19,319 bases of DNA, taken from the NCBI GenBank assembly GCA_041628815.1, contig JBFKOL010000043.1:1-19319 (forward strand), given 5' to 3'. A program made the position numbers and the translations under genes. This DNA comes from JBFKOL01 sp041628815 (GTDB lineage: Bacteria > Bacteroidota > Bacteroidia > Chitinophagales > Saprospiraceae). Of this stretch, positions 7,992-14,704 are shown piece by piece (within the stretch, counting starts at the first letter, position 1; every line of letters begins with the position of its first letter). The notes beneath the pieces were generated by a model. It saw only the letters and a program-made list of their open reading frames with translations, was not told the DNA's origin and made no database searches.

Positions 7992-9500
7992 TCATTTCGG
8001 TAATGACGCCGTACGATCCACTGGGACCACCGAAGGGGGGGACCAATCACCCGACAATACCTCTGTTTTGGGCCAATAAAGTCGAAGGGTAAGGGAAAAA
8101 GGACCGTTTGCCGGAATGGGCAACCAATTGGATAGATTCTTCTCCGCTGGCCTAACGGACTGTACCAGGATGTCCAATGACCCGTCGGGGTTGTAACGAA
8201 GTGTATCCCTGTCACCCAGGGCATACCTGCCTATTGTGTTTTCTACAAGAAATTCATCAGCACCGTAAGCTGTGACGGACCAGAATGCGTTTACTGGAGG
8301 CATCTGATCGGCTGCAAAGTGCAAGACATATTGATTGGAGCCATCCAGTGGGTCACCATTTACGTCCTGTGTACAATTGGGGTAGACGGCATCTTCGGGA
8401 AGGTTGGCACCAAGGGCCATAAAGGCGATGAATGCGCGCCGGGTATAATCTGTCCCATAGGCCCCTATGCCTTTACGAGCGATCATCCATCCGTTGACCA
8501 GTAATGAGGTGTCGGGATGCGCCCTTCGCTCTTCCAATCTATTGTGGACATAGTCCGACAAGGCTTCAATTTTTTTACGAAGGATAAGGTGGTCTGTGGA
8601 GAGTTTAAACGGCTGGCCGGCATCCAATCCAATCCCGGACATTTTGCGAACAATGGTGGAGTCTTTTGCCGGAGGTGGATTCTCCGCCATCAAATGACTC
8701 ATACGGTTGAAAAATTCTCTTATATCCAAGTTCCTGACCATATCTGAAGGTATAACACCCACCATGTCTTTGTTGAAACGTCCTTTAGATGCTTCATAAT
8801 CCGGGTCATCAAAATGTTTGAGAGGGACAAGGCGCATATGGTCCTGGATATCCCTGACTTTTGTCGCGCCATCCTCGACGCTGTTAACCTGGATTCTGCC
8901 CAGCATCCAGACCAGTGAGGTGGGTGCTCTTACAAGAAGCATTCCTTGGGGTACAACTCCTTCCCAGCCTGGACCCGTTACCAGGATGTCAATTGGGTCG
9001 GTACCAGTTGTCCTTGGACCGATTGAGGCAAAGACGTTGGAATAAGCATCGAGCATCTGCATGAGGTAATACCTTTCCGTTTCAGGCAAGGAGAGAACCA
9101 GTGGTTCTTCGTCGAGGTGCATCCATGCAATGGAGTAATAGGTATCGACATTGGGCTTAACGACGGTGCGAAGGGTGTGATCTGGGAATCTCCTGAAATG
9201 ACCCAGTTGATTTATGGGCGCCAAAGGCCTTTCAGGGTGGGGATGTTCGATGTTCGTAGACACCTGTCGGGTCAAATCCATCAATACCAGCGGGTAGCCG
9301 AAAAGATAGGCTTGTCCAAGGGTTTGCATCAACTCGTCCTGGGACATTTCGACAGTGCCCTTCGCAGTATGGACCTTGGCATTTTCGCTACAAGATATAA
9401 GGACACTTATCAAGCACGAAAAAGCCAGCAGGGCTGAGAGACTAAAAGTGCACGGAAATATCCTCGTGCTATATAGTCGGTATTCTTGTAACCATATCAT
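7992..9500 (-). CDS. DUF1254/DUF1214 domain lipoprotein
   Basis: This protein of 502 residues has a long N-terminal hydrophobic stretch ending in the lipobox-like VLISC (Cys37), so it is probably a lipoprotein. The DUF1254 domain spans about residues 55-190 (AYLFGYPLVLMDLTR, RTVVKPNVDTYYSIAWMHLD) and the DUF1214 domain about 370-490 (NQYVLHFAADQMPPVNAFWSV, TIGRYALGDRDTLRYNPDGS). The two domains usually occur together in envelope proteins of unknown biochemical function, so no reaction can be assigned. An in-frame ATG at 9572 would give a longer protein, but I choose 9500. There the ATG overlaps the stop of the upstream DUF6090 gene as ATGA, and translation begins just before the export signal; a start at 9572 would put 24 unrelated residues ahead of it. 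The overlap indicates translational coupling with the membrane protein. Confidence 0.87.
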   Translation of the reverse strand: MIWLQEYRLYSTRIFPCTFSLSALLAFSCLISVLISCSENAKVHTAKGTVEMSQDELMQTLGQAYLFGYPLVLMDLTRQVSTNIEHPHPERPLAPINQLGHFRRFPDHTLRTVVKPNVDTYYSIAWMHLDEEPLVLSLPETERYYLMQMLDAYSNVFASIGPRTTGTDPIDILVTGPGWEGVVPQGMLLVRAPTSLVWMLGRIQVNSVEDGATKVRDIQDHMRLVPLKHFDDPDYEASKGRFNKDMVGVIPSDMVRNLDIREFFNRMSHLMAENPPPAKDSTIVRKMSGIGLDAGQPFKLSTDHLILRKKIEALSDYVHNRLEERRAHPDTSLLVNGWMIARKGIGAYGTDYTRRAFIAFMALGANLPEDAVYPNCTQDVNGDPLDGSNQYVLHFAADQMPPVNAFWSVTAYGADEFLVENTIGRYALGDRDTLRYNPDGSLDILVQSVRPAEKNLSNWLPIPANGPFSLTLRLYWPKTEVLSGDWSPPSVVPVDRTASLPK

Positions 9501-10279
9501 TGTATTTCTCTTTTGATCAAGTCCAAAATATAACGAATGCGCTCGCGCAGAGTCTCCGAGTCGAGGTTGCACACCTGATTGACGGCAATCGAGTGCGCAA
9601 TGATGCCTTCCAATTCTGGGTCATTAAGTGCATTCTGATAAGCAATGTTCTTCATGCTGGGACCAATGGTTAGTCCTTCTACAACCTCGTGGTCTAGTAG
9701 GAATATGAGATTGTCTGAAGACAGCCAGAATGCGTGATCGGCATCGCGACCTACACCGAGTTTGAACAGCTTAGGGAGCAGAATATGTCTGTAAACATGA
9801 CGCCATTCATCTTCTAATTCCTTTACCTGCAATACATCGGAAGTCCAGTTGCTCAAAACCCGCTGGAGGGTATCGTTGCTGATGAGGACCAGATTTCCTG
9901 TAGCGGCAAGGTCATTGACAATCGGATCAAATGTGGGATCGCTCAACAAAGATCCTAATAGGAGTGCAATTGTGTCACGAGGAACGTTATCGTCATTGTC
10001 TATGATGTCCAAAAGATTCAGGGCAGAACGAATAATGATGTTGCGCTGTGCGATTTTTGTGTTCAGTTGATCGAGGTTGGCAGTATAATCTTCAAGGAGT
10101 TGGCGGAGGATTACTTGTTCGCGGATGCGGTTTTTACGCTCTTCGTTCCAGTTGTTGATATTTAAGGCGATCAGTATACCCAGTACAATCAGAATAATTT
10201 CTCCGAGAGCATAAAACAGATACCTATGGGTCCTTTCATTGCCCATGAGCTGAGATCTTATTGCACGGAATAATCGCAT
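9497..10279 (-). CDS. DUF6090 family membrane-anchored protein
   Basis: This protein of 260 residues shows the pattern of the Bacteroidota DUF6090 family: a short basic N terminus (MRLFRAIRSQLMGNERTHRY), then one transmembrane helix at about residues 20-41 containing GEIILIVLGILIALNINNWN, then a charged, coiled-coil-prone segment (EERKNRIREQ..., about 45-80) and a mostly helical remainder. The family typically has the Arg/Asn-rich lead-in and the conserved E-I-x-L-I-V-x-G-I-L-I-A-L-x-I-N-N-W-N helix. Its function is unknown and no catalytic motif is visible. With N-terminus inside, the bulk would be periplasmic. Its stop overlaps the start of the DUF1254 lipoprotein by ATGA, so the two are co-translated and may act together in the envelope. 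It is the first gene of the leftward cluster that ends with GH65. No perfect promoter box is seen upstream. Confidence 0.85.
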   Translation of the reverse strand: MRLFRAIRSQLMGNERTHRYLFYALGEIILIVLGILIALNINNWNEERKNRIREQVILRQLLEDYTANLDQLNTKIAQRNIIIRSALNLLDIIDNDDNVPRDTIALLLGSLLSDPTFDPIVNDLAATGNLVLISNDTLQRVLSNWTSDVLQVKELEDEWRHVYRHILLPKLFKLGVGRDADHAFWLSSDNLIFLLDHEVVEGLTIGPSMKNIAYQNALNDPELEGIIAHSIAVNQVCNLDSETLRERIRYILDLIKREIQ

Positions 10280-11019
10280 CTATGCAAAGAATTTTTCTTA
10301 GAAATTGAAAGTTGTCAAATCTTATAAACCTAAAACACGACTAAAATAGGAACAACGGAAGAAACAGTGTCAATCCGAAGCCAGATCCAAAATTCCTAAT
10401 CGCAATTGCGTAACCCACCAAACAAGGTCCTGATCGATTACGAAAACAACTTATAGTACACTGAAAATGAAAGATAACAACAACACTATTATCGAACGGA
10501 TCTTTGGTTTTTCCCGTTCAGATGAGATTCCTAAGTACATCGGTGGTTCTGATTCGCCCAACAACAACCAGGGTTGCGATCATTACCAGGGTTCCGAATA
10601 CTACCTGGGAATTCATGAGCATCATCGGATTGGACTCGATGCAGTTTTCGCACTTAGACCATTCCAACCATCCCAGTTAGATGGTTGTGGTGATACCAAC
10701 GCTTGGTGCAATGAGGACTTGGGATGATTTTTTCATTCGACCTAGTTGTGTTTCATTGTACCGACGTCCTTAATGCTCTTGGTTGGCTTTGTTCTATTTT
10801 ATGGATTTCGTTATTTACTACAAACAGACTTTGAACTATTTTTTATAGGTGAATTGACGTCGAGAATCAGAAAAAAGTATACATGTCTGCAGACCGGATG
10901 TTGTATTTTTCAAACCTCTATGATCTGGTAAGTTGTATCGCCTGTTGTTTCAATAATTGTTAATTTGTAACCTTCAGCATAAAAGTCATACAGGGACACA
11001 ATCATTAAAAACCACCATC
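10280..11019. other. 740-bp divergent intergenic region without a convincing gene
   Basis: This stretch separates the leftward DUF6090 cluster from the rightward two-domain secreted protein and should contain both promoters. I find no perfect TTTG/TANNTTTG pair; TTAATTTG at 10960-10967 is one base off but lacks a -33 partner at normal distance. A plus-strand 86-codon ORF (10467-10727) is polar and Asn/His/Tyr-rich, as expected of the antisense of hydrophobic code, and I do not call it. The minus strand over 10344-10736 keeps one frame with only two stops and encodes a hydrophobic segment (MNSQVVFGTLVMIATLVVVG), which may be an eroded small membrane-protein gene. A hydrophobic plus ORF near 10746 starts only with TTG. 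No tRNA or obvious structured RNA is seen. Confidence 0.5.
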
Positions 11020-11733
11020 ATGAAACCCATTATACTTCTTTTGGTCAGCTTTTTTTGCGTCCAATCAATTTTTTCGCAGGGAATCGAAGGAGCCTGGAAA
11101 TGGGAATCGACTGACGAATCAGGTAAGGCAATGACAGGTGTGGTTATCATAATGAACGGATTCCAGGTGGCGACATGGTATGATCTGGAAAACAAGGAGT
11201 TTATTAAAACTAATGGAGGCACCTATCGTATAGACGGTGATGTCATGACCGAGACGGTTGAGTTTGACAGCGCAGATACCAGCATAGTGGGGGAAACTGT
11301 CAGTTTCAGGATTCAGGTCACCAACGATGTCTTCAAATTAGTGGACAACGATCAAATATTAACAAGGATCGACGACGGGACGCCTGGTGCATTGGCAGGG
11401 CCATGGCTGATTTCGGGACGCAAGCGCAACGGTGAAATTGTCGAACGCGACACCGATAGACCCAGAAAGACCATGAAAATCCTTTCCGGCACAAGATTTC
11501 AATGGATCGCTTACAATACCGCCACCAAAGATTTCCTAGGAACGGGCGGTGGCACTTATACCACCAAAGATGGAAAGTATACCGAAAACATCGAGTTTTT
11601 CTCTCGGGACAATTCGCGGGTTGGTGCAAGCTTGCAATTTGACTTCGATATCGTGGACGGTAAGTGGCACCATTCTGGATACAGCAGTCGCGGTGAACCT
11701 ATGTTTGAAGTTTGGTCGAAGAGAACGAAGTAA
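11020..11733 (+). CDS. Secreted protein with two tandem lipocalin-like (DUF4488-type) domains
   Basis: This protein of 237 residues has a clear signal peptide (MKPIILLLVSFFCVQSIFSQ, cleavage after about residue 20). I choose the ATG at 11020 over the upstream in-frame TTG at 10957 because it starts exactly at the signal peptide. The mature part is an internal duplication. Residues 22-116 and 125-236 both begin with (I/L)-x-G-x-W, pass through a W-Y/A-Y/N-x-x-x-K-(E/D)-F segment and a GG-TY stretch, and continue with (T)E-x-(V/I)-E-F and a final run of alternating hydrophobic residues. This beta-rich pattern resembles the lipocalin-like DUF4488 domain of Bacteroidota; the family name is from pattern memory. 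A binding role in the periplasm or outside the cell is likely, ligand unknown. It is monocistronic, convergent with the AhpD-like gene 43 bp away; no terminator hairpin is visible between them. Confidence 0.75.
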   Translation: MKPIILLLVSFFCVQSIFSQGIEGAWKWESTDESGKAMTGVVIIMNGFQVATWYDLENKEFIKTNGGTYRIDGDVMTETVEFDSADTSIVGETVSFRIQVTNDVFKLVDNDQILTRIDDGTPGALAGPWLISGRKRNGEIVERDTDRPRKTMKILSGTRFQWIAYNTATKDFLGTGGGTYTTKDGKYTENIEFFSRDNSRVGASLQFDFDIVDGKWHHSGYSSRGEPMFEVWSKRTK

Positions 11734-11776
11734 GGCCTTCACCCTGACGGCAGTATAGACGGTATCTTACCCATGC

Positions 11777-12379
11777 TTAAATGTGTGTCCAGCTTTCGTC
11801 ATCGGCTCCGGAAGGAGATAAACCCAGTTTCTCTCCATCAGTGGTCACACCCAATCCCATAACAGTACGATTGACGTAGTTGAAATAGCTTACGACCTGG
11901 TTAATTTCGAGTATTTCGCCGTCCGAAAATCCATTTTGACGCAATTGTTCAATATCGGCATAGGATATTTCCTCATGTTCAAGCGTAAGTTTATAAGCAT
12001 ACGACAAACCTGAAAGAAGGCGTTGGTCCATATCAAAATCTGTTCTTTCACTCAGCAGAAATGCCTTTATTTTGTAAAATCTTGCCGTGTCTCCGAGTAA
12101 TCTTTTTAGTCCTTCCAGGTGATGTTTAACGCAATACGTACAATTGTTCAGGTGACTGACGTAAATGCCGATTGACTCAAGGTACCACTTGGGCAGTTGA
12201 TTGTTTGAGTGATGCAGGACACTCTTATACAACACCACATGTCCTGCCAGTGTGTGAGGTCGAAGGCTGTGAACCTGCAAAACATTGTCTATTTGTCCGG
12301 TTGGGCCTTGTATTCGTCGGTATTGCCTGCGCAGTTCCGGTGAAGCATCGTCATAGTCTATTGTTTTTATCCAGGTCAT
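11777..12379 (-). CDS. AhpD-like alkylhydroperoxidase-family (peroxidase-related) protein
   Basis: This is a cytoplasmic all-helical protein of 200 residues of the carboxymuconolactone decarboxylase/AhpD superfamily. It has the redox motif E-x(11)-C-x-x-C-x-x-x-H: Glu68, then LNNCTYCVKHH with Cys80, Cys83 and His87. This is the arrangement of the 'uncharacterised peroxidase-related' subgroup, in which the CxxC pair reduces peroxides or acts as a thiol relay. The physiological electron donor is unknown. The start ATG lies one base after the stop of the SnoaL-like gene, so the two are an operon. The C-terminal tail GLSPSGADDESWTHI is typical in shape for the subgroup but carries no recognised motif. 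The name is confident at superfamily level only. Confidence 0.85.
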   Translation of the reverse strand: MTWIKTIDYDDASPELRRQYRRIQGPTGQIDNVLQVHSLRPHTLAGHVVLYKSVLHHSNNQLPKWYLESIGIYVSHLNNCTYCVKHHLEGLKRLLGDTARFYKIKAFLLSERTDFDMDQRLLSGLSYAYKLTLEHEEISYADIEQLRQNGFSDGEILEINQVVSYFNYVNRTVMGLGVTTDGEKLGLSPSGADDESWTHI

Positions 12380-12380
12380 T

Positions 12381-12740
12381 TTATGTTCCTTTCAATTTTC
12401 TCTCATCGCGGATTTCACCGATGTGATAGTAGGCGATGATTTCCATTATTTTATCATCCTTGGCATAGTGCCATTCGCTTACCTCAAGACGAAATTCATC
12501 CTGTACAGCCACGTACCGGATGGCAGCTTTGGTCTTTTCGTAAATGGTATCCTGGATTTCAAAATGATACCCCAAAAACTTGTCTCTATTTGACCTGACC
12601 AGTTCGAGATAGGTCTCTTTGCCTTCGATGGTGCCGAAGGGACTTGTATGCCGGAAATCCGGGCTTAGTGGTAAATCCTCAAAGGCGCCTTTCTCCCATA
12701 AGTTGAACCACGATGTGACTAGGTCTTTTATTGATTTCAT
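12381..12740 (-). CDS. SnoaL-like / NTF2-fold protein
   Basis: This is a single-domain cytoplasmic protein of 119 residues with the NTF2-like cone fold pattern: N-terminal helices ending in WFNLWEKGAFEDL, the short strand FRHTSPFGTIEGKETYLEL typical of SnoaL-like polyketide cyclase relatives, then alternating strands (AAIRYVAVQDEFRLEVSEWHYAKDDKIMEIIAYYHIG). Members range from hydrolases and isomerases to pure binding proteins, so no reaction is assigned. H31 and the acidic residues of the last strands line the expected pocket. It directly precedes the AhpD-like gene with a one-base gap and follows the sulfatase on the same strand after 106 bp. That gap contains TTATTTTG on the minus strand, one base off the -7 consensus, without a proper -33 partner. 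Confidence 0.75.
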   Translation of the reverse strand: MKSIKDLVTSWFNLWEKGAFEDLPLSPDFRHTSPFGTIEGKETYLELVRSNRDKFLGYHFEIQDTIYEKTKAAIRYVAVQDEFRLEVSEWHYAKDDKIMEIIAYYHIGEIRDERKLKGT

Positions 12741-12846
12741 ATTGTTTGGACCTTATATTAAAAATATCATCCCGTCCATTCCTCTACGGCGGACCTCCTA
12801 TCCAAAATAATATTGATAGAATAATTACTAGGTGTAACACTCGGAC

Positions 12847-14307
12847 TTATTTGTTTTTGCTGAAATACTTTTCAACTACCCATGCCGGTTGATGGCGATC
12901 GGGTTTACGGTCAATCCCGGAAGGATCAAAGGCCATTGGTAAGCGTTTTGCGGCCGTCAGGGAGTGCGGGTCTGAATATTCCGAATGTATTTTATTCATC
13001 AAATCCGTCATTTCAATCCTGTTTTCCTGGAAGTCCGTATGATCTGACAAGTTGTGCATCTCATAGGGGTCATCTGCAAGATTGAAGAGTTGATCGTGAT
13101 GCAATTTGGGATAACGGACCATTTTCCAGTTTTCGGTCCTGACGGCCCTTATGATGTCCTCGTAGGCCAGGTAAAGATAATCCCTTCCTGCTCCGGCCTC
13201 TTGCCATGAGCGCGACATGTCCAGGCTTTTTCTTTTCAGAGGATACGTCACTCCTGCGAGTACCTGTATGGTGAGAAAGAGGTCGTGCAGGTAGTACAGG
13301 TCTTTGACCTGTCGTCCCTGAGGGATTCCCGGGCCGGCAATGATCAGGGGCGCCTTCATGCTGTGTTCGTAAAGGTTTTGTTTGCCGAGAAGACCGTGGC
13401 TGCCCATGGCCAAGCCGTGGTCCGAGGCGAAAATCACGATGGTGTTTTCATAGAGTCCTTTTTCCTTTAGAGCATCTAAGACGCGGCCGACTTGAAGATC
13501 CATATGCGTGATTAGACCGTAGTACTCGGCGATTTGCGATCGAATGACCTCCTGCGTCCTTGGCCATCCCGCCAGGAATTCGTCGCGGCCCATCCATCCG
13601 ATGTCGAAGGGGTGGACAGGCAGGTAGTTGGCAGGAAGATTTACCTCGGTCATATCGTAGGCAATTCCGTCGGCATCCGGCGGTGTACGAGGGTCGTGCG
13701 GTACGGTGAGTGACAGGTAGGCAAAAAAGGGATTTTGGGATTCTTTCTGTTCGTCAAAAAAAGAAAGTAAGGCATCGGTAAAAACTCTTGTTGAGAAGGA
13801 CTTTTTCGTGGCAGGTGAGAACATTCCGGGTGCCACTTGGTCGCGAACCGGTACCTGGAAATGATCACTCATGCCGCCGAAAAAGATATCACTGGCGATG
13901 TCGAAACCCTTGAAGTCAATATGTGCGGAATCATAGTTGTCTGTGTGCCACTTACCGCTCATAAAGGTGGTGTAACCCGCTTCCCGCAGGATCTCAGGTA
14001 GAATTTTCACAGTGTCGATATTGGCATAAACATCGAATAGCGGTTTGCCACTCAGCAACATCGAACGGCTGGGAGCACAGACGGCACCATGGTGTGACCC
14101 CATACAGTAGACGTTGTCAAAACGTACCCCACCTGTAGCGAGGCGGTCGATCTGATTTGTTCGGATGACTTCGTTGCCATAGGCTCCCAGGGCATCCTGG
14201 CGGAGGTCATCGGCAAAGATGAAAACGATGTTGGGAGAACGTGGCGTATCCGGAGTGCAGGAGAATAGTCCGAGAGCAAGCAGGAATAGGAGGAATGATC
14301 TTTTCAT
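12847..14307 (-). CDS. Sulfatase (formylglycine-dependent, family S1) lipoprotein
   Basis: This protein of 486 residues begins with a lipoprotein signal (LALGLFSC, lipid Cys17), so it is anchored facing the periplasm or cell surface. The S1 sulfatase signature is complete: metal ligands D33 and D34 in FADD; the CAPSR motif, with Cys77 to be converted to formylglycine and Arg81 holding it; GKWH at 118-121; TVPHDP with H204; and FASDHG with D296 and H297, followed by K309 in LLGKQNLYEHS. It hydrolyses a sulfate ester, probably on a sugar. From sequence alone I cannot tell the sulfated carbohydrate or the SulfAtlas subfamily. Maturation needs an anaerobic or aerobic formylglycine-generating enzyme, not present in the window. 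The gene is divergent from the triple-domain lipoprotein gene, 397 bp away, and the two may share regulation. Confidence 0.92.
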   Translation of the reverse strand: MKRSFLLFLLALGLFSCTPDTPRSPNIVFIFADDLRQDALGAYGNEVIRTNQIDRLATGGVRFDNVYCMGSHHGAVCAPSRSMLLSGKPLFDVYANIDTVKILPEILREAGYTTFMSGKWHTDNYDSAHIDFKGFDIASDIFFGGMSDHFQVPVRDQVAPGMFSPATKKSFSTRVFTDALLSFFDEQKESQNPFFAYLSLTVPHDPRTPPDADGIAYDMTEVNLPANYLPVHPFDIGWMGRDEFLAGWPRTQEVIRSQIAEYYGLITHMDLQVGRVLDALKEKGLYENTIVIFASDHGLAMGSHGLLGKQNLYEHSMKAPLIIAGPGIPQGRQVKDLYYLHDLFLTIQVLAGVTYPLKRKSLDMSRSWQEAGAGRDYLYLAYEDIIRAVRTENWKMVRYPKLHHDQLFNLADDPYEMHNLSDHTDFQENRIEMTDLMNKIHSEYSDPHSLTAAKRLPMAFDPSGIDRKPDRHQPAWVVEKYFSKNK

Positions 14308-14584
14308 AATGATTATAAGATAGGGAAAGGATAGTCAAGAGTGAAGAAAGCATTAAAGCAAAGGAAAAAGAATGGTATGTGCCCATAGATTCATTTTTTA
14401 ACATCAGAATCACCCATAAAAGGTGTGATGAAATCTCTGCTGCAAGCGAGTCAATATGTTCATCTTCTGTTGAAGACACAAGTCAAAATAAATGCACTTG
14501 AATGTATATACGATCAAAATGGTATTGGCTCCCAGGCAAGCACCAAATCAGGCGGTGTCAAATCATTATTTAGAATGATTACAA

Positions 14585-14602
14585 TCAAAGCATTTGCTTT
14601 GA
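14585..14602. repeat. 18-nt inverted repeat overlapping the -33 box (possible operator)
   Basis: TCAAAGC-ATTT-GCTTTGA is a perfect palindrome with 7-nt arms and a 4-nt centre. Its right arm contains the TTTG of the -33 box of the promoter for the triple-domain lipoprotein. The position is what is expected for a repressor operator, or for an activator site abutting the polymerase. The binding protein is not identifiable, and no regulator gene lies nearby. Confidence 0.4.
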
Positions 14603-14629
14603 CGTACTTCTATTCTTATTATACTTTTG
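14598..14629 (+). promoter_or_regulatory. Bacteroidota-type promoter (TTTG - 20 nt - TANNTTTG) of the triple-domain lipoprotein gene
   Basis: TTTG at 14598-14601 and TACTTTTG at 14622-14629 are perfect matches to the -33 and -7 consensus of Bacteroidota primary sigma factor promoters, spaced by 20 nt, within the accepted range. Transcription would begin near 14636, giving a leader of about 65-70 nt before the ATG at 14705. It is the only full match I found in any intergenic region of the window. Confidence 0.6.
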
Positions 14630-14704
14630 CCAATTCATAGCGCTGATCTGCCATTTAACCCCTTTATTTTAAAGTTATTTTAATAATCATAAATTATATT
14701 GATA

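Larger units (their letters stand above)
14308..14704. promoter_or_regulatory. Divergent regulatory region between sulfatase and triple-domain lipoprotein genes
   Basis: This 397-bp stretch contains no credible ORF. On the plus strand it carries a good Bacteroidota promoter near 14598-14629 (listed separately) overlapped by a palindrome. On the minus strand, toward the sulfatase, the best candidate -7 box is TTATTTTG near 14483-14490, one mismatch from consensus, with a TTTG about 23 nt upstream, which is a weak match. The 60 nt directly before both start codons are AT-rich, as is usual for Bacteroidota translation starts. Confidence 0.45.

Noticed and set aside
10467..10727. Plus-strand 86-codon ORF with an ATG in the divergent region
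   Set aside because: Composition rich in Asn, His, Tyr, Gln and Asp is what the antisense of hydrophobic codons gives; there is no ribosome binding site, promoter or recognisable domain.
10746..10931. Hydrophobic plus-strand ORF, possible small membrane protein
   Set aside because: It needs a TTG start, has no RBS, and its second half (cysteine- and lysine-rich, TCLQTGCCIFQT) does not look like protein-coding sequence.
10960..10967. TTAATTTG as the -7 box of the two-domain secreted protein gene
   Set aside because: One base off consensus, and the nearest upstream TTG triplets lie 12 or 24 nt away rather than about 19-21.
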